Assembly: GCA_020632715.1 (NCBI GenBank)
Contig: JACKFA010000001.1
Location: 372,001-436,000 of the forward strand
Direction: 5' to 3'
Source of the DNA: Deltaproteobacteria bacterium
GTDB lineage: Bacteria > Myxococcota_A > UBA9042 > PHBI01
DNA: 64,000 nucleotides
The notes below the pieces were generated by a model. That model was not told the DNA's origin, searched no databases, and was given only the letters and a program-made list of their open reading frames with translations. The position numbers were made by a program, and so were the translations under genes. This document shows positions 36,712-47,281 of this stretch, in pieces. The stretch's first letter is position 1. The number at the start of each line of letters is the position of its first letter.

Positions 36712-37074
36712 TCAGGCGGTCTGGCGCATCCGGCGCTGGGCGGCCGCCGTGGCCGCGACGTAGCGCTCGACCGCGACGCGCGCGTCGTCGGCGAGGTCGT
36801 CGCCGAACGTGAGGCCGAGGGAGCGGCGCCCGCCGTCGTCGCGGAGCCACGCGACGCGGGCGGTCGTGGTGACGACGACGCCCGTCGGCAGCGTGAACTC
36901 GAGGGCGAGGGTGCGGGTCGCGTCGATGGCGCGGCGGTCGTCGCTCACGAGGACGGCGACGCCCGTCGGGCTCAGGTTCACGGCCGGGTGGAGGAAGGTC
37001 CGCTCGGCCGAGGTCTCGGCGACGAAGAAGTCCACGGCGCAGCGGTCGTGGTGGCGGCGCTCGGCGGTCGACAT
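36712..37074 (-). CDS. PilZ domain protein
   Basis: This 120-residue single-domain protein starts at the ATG at 37074 with GGAG upstream. The c-di-GMP motifs are visible: RxxxR in ERRHHDR near residues 6-11, and NLSPTGVAV, the (D/N)xSxxG loop. The barrel continues with LALEFTLPTGVVVTTTARVAW. It likely binds c-di-GMP and acts on a partner in the cytoplasm. It stands alone, convergent with the LysE-type gene and divergent from prkA. Confidence 0.88.
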   Translation of the reverse strand: MSTAERRHHDRCAVDFFVAETSAERTFLHPAVNLSPTGVAVLVSDDRRAIDATRTLALEFTLPTGVVVTTTARVAWLRDDGGRRSLGLTFGDDLADDARVAVERYVAATAAAQRRMRQTA

Positions 37075-37341
37075 GGCGGGGCTCCTGGTCCTGGTCCGGG
37101 GGGCGGCGGAACCTACAGAGCGCCCGGCGCGACTGTCAAGGTCGCTCCGGCCCCGCCGCGTCGCGCCAGGGCGGCGTGACCGCGGCTGACGCGATCGCGT
37201 CGCCGTGGCCGCGCGGGAGGCCCGCAAAAGGCGGCGTGGAGTTGCCGCGGGATCCCTCTGTGTTACCTTGGCTCCGGGTCGGCGTCGCGGGATGCCCGGT
37301 GCCAGGCCCGTCATGTCCCCTCCCCGTCGCGGAGCCCGTGG

Positions 37342-39405
<2,064 letters not shown>

Positions 39406-39435
39406 CGGCCCGGCCCCGCCCCCCGAGGAGGCAGC

Positions 39436-40548
39436 TTGGAGCGTATCGACAGCGATAAGGGGCGGTTCCGCGAGATCGTGCGGGGCCGCATCCGCAGGAA
39501 CCTGAAGAAGTACATCAGCTCCGGCGAGCTCATCGGGAAGCAGGGCAACGACATCGTGTCGGTGCCGGTGCCGCAGATCGATCTGCCGCGGTTCAAGTTC
39601 GGCAAGCGCGACAACGGCGGCGTCGGCCAGGGCGAGGGCGACCCGGGCGACCAGGTGGCGCAGGGCGACGGCCAGGGCCAGGGGAGCGGCAAGGGGCAGG
39701 CGGGCGACAACCCCGGCGAGCACGCGCTCGAGGTGGAGGTGACGCTCGACGAGCTCGCGCAGATCCTCGGCGAGGAGCTCGAGCTCCCGAAGGTCGAGCC
39801 GAAGGGGCAGAAGCGCATCGAGTCGTTCGAGCGGAAGTACACGGGGGTGCGGCCGGTCGGGCCGAACAGCCTCCGGAGCTTCAAGCGGACGTACCGCGAG
39901 GCGTTGCGGCGGCAGATCGTGAGCGGGACGTACGACCCGCGGAACCCGATCGTCGTGCCGATCAAGCACGACATGCGCTTCCGGTCGTTCAAGGAAGAGG
40001 TCAAGCCGCGGCACAACGCGGTCATCATCTACATGATGGACGTGTCGGGCTCGATGGGCGACGAGCAGAAGGAGATCGTCCGGGTCGAGACCTTCTGGAT
40101 CGATACGTGGCTCAGGAGCCAGTACAAGGGCATCGAGAGCCGCTATATCATCCACGACGCGAGCGCGCGCGAGGTCGACCGCGACACCTTCTTCAAGACG
40201 AAGGAGTCCGGCGGCACGATGATCTCGAGCGCGTACCGGAAGTGCTGGGAGATCATGAAGGCGGACTACCCGTCGGGCGAGTGGAACATCTACCCGTTCC
40301 ACTTCTCGGACGGCGACAACTGGTCGGCCGACGACACGATGCAGTGCGTGAAGCTCTTGCGGGACGACATCATCCCGGCGGCGAACGTCTTCTGCTACGG
40401 GCAGGTCGAGAGCCCCTACGGGTCCGGGCAGTTCATCAAGGATCTGCGCGTGCACTTCCGGAGTGACGACCAGGTCATCACGAGCGAGATCAAGAACAAA
40501 GACGCAATCGTCAAGAGTATCAAAGACTTCCTAGGCAAGGGCAAGTGA
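39436..40548 (+). CDS. yeaH: YeaH/DUF444 von Willebrand A-like protein
   Basis: The protein has 370 residues from a TTG at 39436 with GAGGAGG upstream. The N-terminal RGRIRRNLKKYISSGELIG and the MIDAS-like MDVSGSMGDEQK identify DUF444/YeaH. Residues about 60-100 are a Gly/Gln-rich low-complexity linker. It is known as the partner of the PrkA kinase YeaG in enterobacteria. The stop overlaps the spoVR GTG start, so the two are coupled. Confidence 0.93.
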   Translation: MERIDSDKGRFREIVRGRIRRNLKKYISSGELIGKQGNDIVSVPVPQIDLPRFKFGKRDNGGVGQGEGDPGDQVAQGDGQGQGSGKGQAGDNPGEHALEVEVTLDELAQILGEELELPKVEPKGQKRIESFERKYTGVRPVGPNSLRSFKRTYREALRRQIVSGTYDPRNPIVVPIKHDMRFRSFKEEVKPRHNAVIIYMMDVSGSMGDEQKEIVRVETFWIDTWLRSQYKGIESRYIIHDASAREVDRDTFFKTKESGGTMISSAYRKCWEIMKADYPSGEWNIYPFHFSDGDNWSADDTMQCVKLLRDDIIPAANVFCYGQVESPYGSGQFIKDLRVHFRSDDQVITSEIKNKDAIVKSIKDFLGKGK

Positions 40549-42032
40549 GCACGAACCCCACGTTGAGCCCCGAGCTGCGGGATTGGGCGCGCCGGATCGA
40601 GGCGACGGCGGCGTCCTACGGCCTCGACTTCTTCCCGACGGTCTTCGAGATGGTCACGTACGAGCAGATGAACATGCTCGCGGCCTACGAGGGCTTCCCC
40701 ATCCGGTATCGCCACTGGAAGTGGGGGATGGAGTACGAGCGGCTGTCGAAGAGCTACGCGTATGGGCTCTCGAAGATCTATGAGCTCGTGATCAACACGG
40801 ACCCTTGCTACGCGTACCTGCTCGAGGGGAACACGGACGTCGAGCAGAAGCTCGTGATGGCGCACGTGTTCGGCCACTGCGACTTCTTCAAGAACAACGC
40901 GTGGTTCTCGCGGACCGACCGCAAGATGCTCGACCAGATGGCCAACCACGCGGCGAAGATCTCGCGCATCGCGGACCGCGAGGGGCAGGAGAAGGTCGAG
41001 AACTTCATCGACGTGTGCCTGTCGGTGGACAACCTCATCGACATCCACAGCCCGTACATCAAGCGGCGGCGCCCGCCGATCGACGAAGACGCGCTCCCGC
41101 CCGAGGTGAGGAAGCTCCCGGCGCGGTCGTATATGGACCGCTACATCAACCCCGAGGAGGACCTCGAGCGGCAGCGGGAGGAGGCGAAGAAGAAGCACGA
41201 GGAGGAGCGGAAGCGCTTCCCGCTCGAGCCCGAGCGCGACGTGCTGCTCTTCCTGTTCGAGAACGCGCCGCTCGAGAAGTGGCAGCGGCAGATCCTCGGG
41301 ATGGTGCGCGAGGAGGCGTACTACTTCGCGCCGCAGCGCATGACGAAGATCATGAACGAGGGCTGGGCGAGCTACTGGCACAGCAAGCTGATGACGCAGG
41401 CGATCTGCGACGACAGCGAGATCATCGACTTCGCGCACGTGCACTCGGGGACGATGGCGATGAGCCCGACGCAGATGAACCCGTACAAGATCGGGCTCGA
41501 GCTGTTCCGGGACATCGAGGACCGCTGGAACAAGGGGCAGTTCGGCCTCGAGTGGGAGCGGTGCGAGGACATGGAGACGCGGGCGCATTGGGACAAGCAG
41601 CTCGGGCTCGGGCGCGAGAAGCTGTTCCAGGTGCGCAAGGTCTACAACGACGTGATGTTCATCGACGAGTTCCTGACGCCGGAGTTCGCCGAGGCGCAGA
41701 AGCTCTTCACGTTCGGGTACAACCGCAAGAACGACCAGTGGGAGATCAAGACGCGCGAGTTCCAGGAGGTGAAGCAGATGCTCCTCCGGCAGCTCACGAA
41801 CTTCGGTCAGCCGCAGATCTTCGTCGAGGACGCGAACTACAAGAACCGCGGCGAGCTGCTCCTGTGGCACAAGTTCGACGGGCAGGACCTCAAGCTCGAC
41901 TACGCGCGGGACACGCTCGCGAACCTCGTGCAGCTCTGGAGCCGACCGGTGCACATCCGGACGCTCTCGGACGGCAAGCCCGTCATCTGGACGCACGACG
42001 GGGCGCGCTTCGAGGAGTCGCGCAACACGTAG
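40545..42032 (+). CDS. SpoVR family protein
   Basis: The protein has 495 residues, normal for SpoVR/YcgB. Family marks are FEMVTYEQMNMLAAYEGFP, RYRHWKWGMEYE, MAHVFGHCDFFKNN and MNEGWASYWHSKLM. It starts at a GTG overlapping the yeaH stop (GTGA). The biochemical role is unknown. It is named from a Bacillus spore-cortex gene but is widespread in non-sporeformers beside prkA and yeaH, as here. It ends ahead of a gap containing repeat copy D. Confidence 0.94.
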   Translation: MSTNPTLSPELRDWARRIEATAASYGLDFFPTVFEMVTYEQMNMLAAYEGFPIRYRHWKWGMEYERLSKSYAYGLSKIYELVINTDPCYAYLLEGNTDVEQKLVMAHVFGHCDFFKNNAWFSRTDRKMLDQMANHAAKISRIADREGQEKVENFIDVCLSVDNLIDIHSPYIKRRRPPIDEDALPPEVRKLPARSYMDRYINPEEDLERQREEAKKKHEEERKRFPLEPERDVLLFLFENAPLEKWQRQILGMVREEAYYFAPQRMTKIMNEGWASYWHSKLMTQAICDDSEIIDFAHVHSGTMAMSPTQMNPYKIGLELFRDIEDRWNKGQFGLEWERCEDMETRAHWDKQLGLGREKLFQVRKVYNDVMFIDEFLTPEFAEAQKLFTFGYNRKNDQWEIKTREFQEVKQMLLRQLTNFGQPQIFVEDANYKNRGELLLWHKFDGQDLKLDYARDTLANLVQLWSRPVHIRTLSDGKPVIWTHDGARFEESRNT

Positions 42033-42173
42033 TCTCGGGCGTCTCGGCGTTCCAGAACCGCTGCGGCGAACCTGCTGCTAGCGGCAGACGTCGTAGAAGG
42101 ATTGGCGCTCGACCGAGCCCCGTGACCGCGAGCCCGGCCACAGAGCGCGTCCCAACTCGCTCCCCTCCGTGCC

Positions 42174-42203
42174 CCCTCCGTGTCTCCGTGTCTCCGTGGT
42201 TAC
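42174..42203 (-). repeat. Dispersed octamer repeat, solo copy D
   Basis: Read on the minus strand, GTAAC is followed by the same three octamers as copy A. A further degenerate CACGGAGG octamer follows downstream. It lies in the convergent gap after spoVR. Confidence 0.9.
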
Positions 42204-42277
42204 CTGCGGAGCCACCGCGAGGCCCGGCGCGAGGCTCGGCGCGAGGCCGCGAGGCGAGTCCCGGCGCGGCTCGAAGA

Positions 42278-42331
42278 CCGCCCCCATGCGCGTTGGATCG
42301 GGGACCACCCATCCCGGATCCATGGGGGCGG
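42278..42331. terminator. Long imperfect hairpin, probable bidirectional terminator
   Basis: CCGCCCCCATG and CATGGGGGCGG form an 11-bp perfect stem. The 32-base loop can pair further through GGATCGGG and CCCGGATC. It lies between two convergent genes. Confidence 0.55.
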
Positions 42332-42365
42332 CCCTCGAGGCGGGCCGGGACGTTCACCTCAGCGG

Positions 42366-43487
42366 TCAGTTCGAGTTCGAGTAGAGGGGATGGACGTAGG
42401 CGGGGGCGACGCGATCGGTGCACGCCTCGCCGCCCTGGCATTCGGCGTCGGTCTCGCAGGGTGTGGGCGTCCCGCCGCAGCCGCGGACGCGCGTGAGCTC
42501 GCCGCTCGGCCACGCGAGCCGCGCCACGAACCAGAGATCCTTGTCGATGAGCTCCCGCGCCTGCTCGAAGACGAGCTCGCCGCGCACCCAGACGCGGATC
42601 TTGGCCGTGCTGCGCCCGAAGCCGTGGTCGTCCCAGTAGTGGACACCGATCCGGTAGGTCTTCCCGTCCTCGGGCGTCGCGAACGTGATGACCTCGGGGC
42701 CGCAGCCGATGGTCTCATCCGCGACGAGCTCCGGGTCGTCGTCGGCCAACGGATCGACGCTCCCCCAGTTCGGCTTGCTGTTGTGCCAGAAGCAGTCGAA
42801 CTGGCTGTCGAACCAGCCGTCGAGCTCACCGTCGCCGTCGCCGTCGTAGCCGCCCGTGGCGAACTCGTGGAGGAGGTGGAGGTCGAGGTCGGCGCCCGTC
42901 TCCGGGCCGACGTCGGTCGGATCCGGGTCGCCCGGGGTCTCCCAGGTCAGCTCCACCGCGATGCCCTCGCTGTTCGGCACCATCGTGAAAGCGAAGCGCG
43001 CGTCCGGACAGCCGGTCGCGCCACCGCCGTCGTCGACGGTGAGGCGCACCTCGTACGTTCCGACGGTCGCCGCGCGCAGGTTGGCCTGATTCGCGAGGCT
43101 GGGCAGGACGATGGGGCCGCACGCGTCGGGCGCGCGCACGACCTCCCAGTGGTAGGCGACGATGTCGCGCCCGTCGGCGCCGGGCACGCTGGCCGCGCCG
43201 TCGAGCACGACCGACGCGGGCACGGCGAGGACCGCGCCCACGGGGGTGGTCGAGGTGATGACCGGCGTCGGGCACCCCTCCGGGATGACGGGCGCGGTGT
43301 CCTCGGCGGCGCCGTCGCCGTCGAGCGCGCTGCTCACGGTGTCTTCGACGCTCGCTGTGTCCGCCGCCGCGGCGTCGCGGTCGCCCTCGCGGGCCGCGTC
43401 CACGTCGACGAGGCAGCCGCCGGGGAGGATCGCGAGCGCCGCGAGCGCGAGCCAACACCGAGCGCGGATGGGGGCGTGTGGGATCAT
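42366..43487 (-). CDS. Lipoprotein with PKD/Ig-like domain
   Basis: The protein has 373 residues from the ATG at 43487; an adjacent GTG at 43490 is also possible. The leader ends ILPGGC, a probable lipobox, followed by an acidic Asp/Ala linker. Residues about 80-180 (SVVLDGAASVPGADGRDIVAYHWEVV, read in parts) resemble a PKD-like sandwich. A second beta domain then carries GADLDLHLLHE and YRIGVHYWDDHGFG, as in proteins that fold like bacterial DUF2135. It ends with a cysteine pattern CETDAECQGGEAC. The function is unknown. Confidence 0.7.
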   Translation of the reverse strand: MIPHAPIRARCWLALAALAILPGGCLVDVDAAREGDRDAAAADTASVEDTVSSALDGDGAAEDTAPVIPEGCPTPVITSTTPVGAVLAVPASVVLDGAASVPGADGRDIVAYHWEVVRAPDACGPIVLPSLANQANLRAATVGTYEVRLTVDDGGGATGCPDARFAFTMVPNSEGIAVELTWETPGDPDPTDVGPETGADLDLHLLHEFATGGYDGDGDGELDGWFDSQFDCFWHNSKPNWGSVDPLADDDPELVADETIGCGPEVITFATPEDGKTYRIGVHYWDDHGFGRSTAKIRVWVRGELVFEQARELIDKDLWFVARLAWPSGELTRVRGCGGTPTPCETDAECQGGEACTDRVAPAYVHPLYSNSN

Positions 43488-43557
43488 CACCGACGGATTG
43501 GCCTGGCTGCCACCGATCCGTCACCAAAACGTGATTCGGCTGCTCCGCGCCCGGGGC

Positions 43558-43586
43558 TTGGACTTCGCCAGCCGTCGCGCTACATG
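43558..43586 (+). promoter_or_regulatory. Promoter of the toxin-antitoxin pair
   Basis: TTGGAC (43558-43563) and TACATG (43581-43586) are 17 bases apart. The -10 end touches the palindromic operator. Confidence 0.45.
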
Positions 43587-43601
43587 TTCAACATGTTGAA
43601 C
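43586..43601. promoter_or_regulatory. Perfect 16-bp palindromic operator of the toxin-antitoxin pair
   Basis: GTTCAACATGTTGAAC reads the same on both strands and lies 20 bases before the antitoxin ATG. It fits autoregulation by a ribbon-helix-helix dimer. Confidence 0.7.
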
Positions 43602-43621
43602 GTCACCACCGGAGCACCGCG

Positions 43622-43852
43622 ATGATCGGCGTGCGACTCGACGAGGACACCGAGCGCCAGCTCGACGCCGCCGCGAAGCGCCTCGGCCGGACGCGCTCCG
43701 AGATCGTGCGCGACGCGCTCCGCCGCTACCTCGAGGCCGACGCCTCCTTCCTCGCCGAGGCGCGGCGACAGTCGCTCCTCGCGAGCGGCGCGGACGACGC
43801 GGAGGCAGCGGCCCTCTCCCTCTCGCTCGCGGACGCCGACGAGGCGTCGTGA
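43622..43852 (+). CDS. Ribbon-helix-helix (CopG/MetJ-type) antitoxin
   Basis: The protein has 76 residues. The N-terminal strand MIGVRLDEDTERQLDAAA and helices RLGRTRSEIVRDALRRYLE form a ribbon-helix-helix DNA-binding domain. The acidic C-terminal half would wrap the toxin. GGAG lies upstream of the ATG. It overlaps the MazF-type toxin gene by 4 bases (GTGA) and is preceded by a perfect palindrome, so it likely represses its own operon. Confidence 0.88.
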   Translation: MIGVRLDEDTERQLDAAAKRLGRTRSEIVRDALRRYLEADASFLAEARRQSLLASGADDAEAAALSLSLADADEAS

Positions 43853-44181
43853 GCGTCGCCCGCGGTGACATCGTCACGGTCGCCGGCGCCGGCGGCTTCG
43901 CCGGGAAGCCGCGTCCAGCGCTCGTCGTCCAGGCGGACGCGTTCAACGCGACTCACGGCAGCGTCACCCTGTGCCTCCTGACGAGCGAGCTCATCGCCGC
44001 CCCGCTCTTCCGGGTGCCCATCACTCCGTCGCCGGAGAACGGCCTCCTCGAGCCGTCGCATGTCATGGTCGACAAGCTCGTCTCGGCCCCCCGCGACCGC
44101 CTCGGCCCCCGGATCGGGCGGGCCTCGTCCGAGGTGCTCCGCCGCGTCGACGAGGCGCTCAGGACCTGGCTCGGCCTGTGA
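43849..44181 (+). CDS. MazF/PemK-type endoribonuclease toxin
   Basis: The protein has 110 residues from a GTG at 43849. The RGDIVTVAGAGG strand, then KPRPALVVQADAFN, and the C-terminal PSHVMVDKLVSAPRDRLG are typical of MazF-like toxins, which cut mRNA. The RGD and KPRPALVVQ signatures are intact, so it should be active. It is coupled to the ribbon-helix-helix antitoxin, not a MazE-type AbrB antitoxin. Confidence 0.88.
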   Translation: MSVARGDIVTVAGAGGFAGKPRPALVVQADAFNATHGSVTLCLLTSELIAAPLFRVPITPSPENGLLEPSHVMVDKLVSAPRDRLGPRIGRASSEVLRRVDEALRTWLGL

Positions 44182-44245
44182 CCCGCCGGGAACCTCGGCG
44201 CCCGCGCGGTGTCCCTTCACGGGCCCTGCCCTCCCCCGTCTCCTC

Positions 44246-45937
44246 GTGGTATCACGTCGCCTCCGCCGCGCGAGGAACCCGCTGAGCACCCCCGACCCGA
44301 GCCACGAGCCCGCCGCCCCCGCGGACGCCGCGCGCGTCCCGCTCTGGGCCGTGCTCCTCGCGGGCGTCGGCGGCGGCCTCGCCATCCGCTTCTCCATGCC
44401 CGAGGCGAACCTCCACGTCCCGGCCCTCTTCGCCTGGGCGCCGGCACTCGTCCTCGCGCGCCGCCTCCCGCCCGGCCGCCGCTTCCGCCTCGGCTGGCTC
44501 CTCGGCTTCACGACCGAGGTCACCCTCATGTGGTTCATCGCCGGCACGATGGTCCGCATGACCGGCCTCCCCTTCGCTGCCGGCGCCGCGCTTGCCGTCG
44601 CCTACGGCCTCTGGCACGGGCTCCTCGCGGGGGTCTTCCTGTGGCTCGCGGAGCCCCTCCGCGAGGCCGCCGAGGCGCGCCTCCCGCGGAGCGGCGTCTT
44701 CGCCGTCGCCACCGCCTACGCCGCCGTCGAGTGGCTCTGGCCGCAGGTCTTCCCGCTCTCCATCGCCCACGCCTTCTGGGACGTCGGCCCCGTCGTCTCC
44801 CTCACGGCGTACGTCGGCGTCCCCGGGCTCGCGTTCCTCGTCCTGCTCGTGAACGCCGTCGTCGCCGAGGGGTGGCTCTCCCGGAGCGCCCGCCGCGTCG
44901 TGCCGGGCGTCGTCGCCATCGCCGCCCTCCTCGCGCTCGCCCTCGGCTGGCACCTCCACGTCGCCGCGACCGACCCCTACGACACGCTGCGCGTCGCCAT
45001 CGTCCAGCCGAACTACACCGTCGAGGAGAAGCAGCGCGCCGCGTCGCGCCGGGACAAGGCCGCGGCCGCCGCGCAGCGCGAGGCGTTCCTCGAGCGCATC
45101 ACGGCGCAGATCAAGGCGCTCCCGCCGGACACCTACGACCTCGTCGTCGCCTCCGAGGGCGCCTTCCCCTACTCGTGGCGCGTCGACGCCGACCGCTTCG
45201 CCGACGGCGCCCCGATGCCGACGACCGTCCGCGCCACGAAGCGCTTGCAGGAGGCCATCGCGAGCGGCCCGCGCACCGACGCCATCGTCGGCGGGCTCCG
45301 GCTGGGCCCCTCGGAGCGCGTCCGCAACGCGGCCGTCCAGCTCGGCGCCGACGGCGGGATCCGCGCCTACTACGACAAGCAGATCCTCATGCCGTTCGGC
45401 GAGTACATGCCGCTCCGCAGCGTGTTCCCGTCGCTCGCCGAGGCGGTCCCCGGGATCTCGAACTTCGAGGAGGGCGACGCCGCCTGCGCCTTCGCGGTCG
45501 GCGACGTCTCGGTCGCCTGCGGGATCTGCTACGAGACCTGCTTCTCGCTCCCGACCCGCGCCGACCTCGGCAGCGCCTCGCTCCTCGTGAACCTGACCAT
45601 CGACACGTGGTTCGGCACGACCAACGCGCCCGAGTCGCACCTGATGCTCCAGGCGCCGCGCGCGGCCGAGCTCGGCGTGCCGCTCGTCCGCGGCGCGCTC
45701 TCGGGGATCTCGGCGGTCGTCGAGCCGACGGGCGACGTCGTCGCGACCTTGCCGCTCGACACGGCGGGCGTCCTCGACGTGAACGTGCCGCTCCGCGACG
45801 TCACGCCCCCCTGGCGGGTCATCGGCCCCGTCGTCCCCTGGCTCTTCGAGGTGATCACCCTCCTCCTGCTCGTGGACGTCGTCGCCCGCCGCCGCCGCGC
45901 CCGCCGCGCCGCCGCGACCCCGGCGGCCCCCGCGTGA
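44246..45937 (+). CDS. lnt: Apolipoprotein N-acyltransferase
   Basis: The protein has 563 residues from a GTG at 44246. A CTG at 44282 has a better GAGGA site and would begin MSTPDPSHEP, so the start is uncertain. N-terminal membrane helices are followed by a nitrilase domain with the catalytic triad: Glu in VVASEGAFPYSW, Lys in YYDKQILMPFGEYMP and Cys in CGICYETCF. It adds the third acyl chain to lipoproteins in the inner membrane. Its stop overlaps the ECF sigma gene (GTGA). Confidence 0.92.
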   Translation: MVSRRLRRARNPLSTPDPSHEPAAPADAARVPLWAVLLAGVGGGLAIRFSMPEANLHVPALFAWAPALVLARRLPPGRRFRLGWLLGFTTEVTLMWFIAGTMVRMTGLPFAAGAALAVAYGLWHGLLAGVFLWLAEPLREAAEARLPRSGVFAVATAYAAVEWLWPQVFPLSIAHAFWDVGPVVSLTAYVGVPGLAFLVLLVNAVVAEGWLSRSARRVVPGVVAIAALLALALGWHLHVAATDPYDTLRVAIVQPNYTVEEKQRAASRRDKAAAAAQREAFLERITAQIKALPPDTYDLVVASEGAFPYSWRVDADRFADGAPMPTTVRATKRLQEAIASGPRTDAIVGGLRLGPSERVRNAAVQLGADGGIRAYYDKQILMPFGEYMPLRSVFPSLAEAVPGISNFEEGDAACAFAVGDVSVACGICYETCFSLPTRADLGSASLLVNLTIDTWFGTTNAPESHLMLQAPRAAELGVPLVRGALSGISAVVEPTGDVVATLPLDTAGVLDVNVPLRDVTPPWRVIGPVVPWLFEVITLLLLVDVVARRRRARRAAATPAAPA

Positions 45938-46551
45938 CCCGCCTCACCGACGAGGAGGCGCGCTTCATCGCCGCCCTCCGGAAGGGCGACGAGCGCGCGT
46001 TCAACGTGCTCGTCACGCGCTTCCAGGACCGCGTCTACAGCCTCGTCCTCCGCCTCGTCGGCCGCCCCGAGGAGGCGCGCGACGTCGCGCAGGAGGTCTT
46101 CGTCACGGTCTTCGAGAAGATCCACCTCTTCCGCGGCGAGTCGCAGCTGAGCACCTGGATCTACCGGATCGCGACGAACCACGCGAAGAACCGCCTGAAG
46201 TACATGTCGCGCCGGAAGGAGGCGCAGAAGGACAGCTACGACGACCTGACCGTCGAGCCGCACTCCGGGCGCCTCTCCGCGGATCTCCCGCGCCCCGATC
46301 AGGCCCTCGACGGCCGAAATCTATCGCGCTTCCTCGAGCGCGCGTTGGCGACGCTCGAGGAAGATCAGCGGACCGTCGTCGTCCTGCGCGACGTGGACGG
46401 CCAGAGCTACGAGGCGATCGCCGAGATCACGCAGCAGAGCCTCGGGACCGTGAAGAGCCGCCTCCACCGGGGGCGGCTCAAGCTGAAGGAGATGCTCGAC
46501 GCCTGGATGGAGGGGCGCGACGTGCTTAGGGACAACCGAGACGATGGCTGA
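45934..46551 (+). CDS. ECF-type RNA polymerase sigma factor
   Basis: The protein has 205 residues from a GTG overlapping the lnt stop. Region 2 is GDERAFNVLVTRFQDRVYSL with EEARDVAQEVFVTVFEKI. Region 4 is YEAIAEITQQSLGTVKSRLHRGR. It resembles RpoE-like envelope-stress sigma factors. Its anti-sigma gene overlaps by 8 bases. Placement behind lnt suggests an envelope lipoprotein stress circuit, which is an inference. Confidence 0.92.
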   Translation: MTRLTDEEARFIAALRKGDERAFNVLVTRFQDRVYSLVLRLVGRPEEARDVAQEVFVTVFEKIHLFRGESQLSTWIYRIATNHAKNRLKYMSRRKEAQKDSYDDLTVEPHSGRLSADLPRPDQALDGRNLSRFLERALATLEEDQRTVVVLRDVDGQSYEAIAEITQQSLGTVKSRLHRGRLKLKEMLDAWMEGRDVLRDNRDDG

Positions 46552-47179
46552 GCCGGTGCCGAAGATCCTCGAGGACGAGCGCCTCACCGACTTCATCGAC
46601 GAGCGGATGGGGGACGCGGAGCGCGCCCGCTTCGAGGCCCTGCTCGAGGGCGATCCCGAGCTCGAGGCCGAGGTGCGCGGGCTCGAGGGGGTCGTCTCGG
46701 CGCTCCGCCGGATCCCCGTCGCCCCCGCGCCCGACGACTTCCTGACCGCCGTGAAGTCGCGGATCCGTCGCCGCACGCGCGGGCGGGTCTTCGGGATGAA
46801 GGCCGCGCGCTACCGCTTCCCCTACGAGGCGGTCATCAACGGCGTCCTGCTGGGGCTCCTGATGGCCATGTACGTCATCGCGATGCCGACGGCGTCGGAC
46901 ATCCCGCTGCCCGTGTCCGCCGAGATGGTGCGCCGCGCGAGCGACGCGTCGGCCGTCGGCGCGGCGGTGCTGCGCGGCTACGGCGACGTCGCGGTCGAGA
47001 GCGCCGCCCCGGACCGCGGCGAGGTCGTCTACCGCGTGGAGGTCGCCGCCGATCGCGTCGCCGACCTCGAGAACGAGGTCGGGCTCTACCCCTACCTCGA
47101 GGTGCTCGAGGTGAAGGCGGCCGAGGACGCCGGCCGGCGCGTCGTGATCGTGCGGGCGCGGAACGACTCGCGGCGCTGA
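46544..47179 (+). CDS. Membrane-anchored anti-sigma factor
   Basis: The protein has 211 residues. The cytoplasmic N-terminus (about 1-80: LTDFIDERMGDAERARFEALLEG) has the helix pattern of anti-sigma domains, without the zinc HxxxCxxC motif. One membrane helix lies at about 94-115. The periplasmic C-terminus has VYRVEVAADRVADLENEV. It should bind the upstream sigma factor, whose gene it overlaps by 8 bases. Confidence 0.82.
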   Translation: MAEPVPKILEDERLTDFIDERMGDAERARFEALLEGDPELEAEVRGLEGVVSALRRIPVAPAPDDFLTAVKSRIRRRTRGRVFGMKAARYRFPYEAVINGVLLGLLMAMYVIAMPTASDIPLPVSAEMVRRASDASAVGAAVLRGYGDVAVESAAPDRGEVVYRVEVAADRVADLENEVGLYPYLEVLEVKAAEDAGRRVVIVRARNDSRR

Positions 47180-47225
47180 GGCCGGCCTCCGGGATCGGGG
47201 CTTTTCGCGCACGTTTCGCCCCGCC

Positions 47226-47254
47226 TTGACCGGGTCCGCGGCCTGCGGGAATGT
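47226..47254 (+). promoter_or_regulatory. sigma-70-like promoter for pgk
   Basis: TTGACC (47226-47231) lies 17 bases before GAATGT (47249-47254), about 27 bases before the pgk start. The -10 match is weak. Confidence 0.35.
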
Positions 47255-47281
47255 CCGGGCGCAAACGGTGGAGGCCTACTC

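Larger units (their letters stand above)
42033..42365. other. 333-bp convergent intergenic region with repeat copy D and a long hairpin
   Basis: No gene is visible. It holds repeat copy D (42174-42203), a GC-rich run of GCGAGGC-like units (about 42218-42256), and a long hairpin (42278-42331) between spoVR and the convergent lipoprotein gene. Confidence 0.7.
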
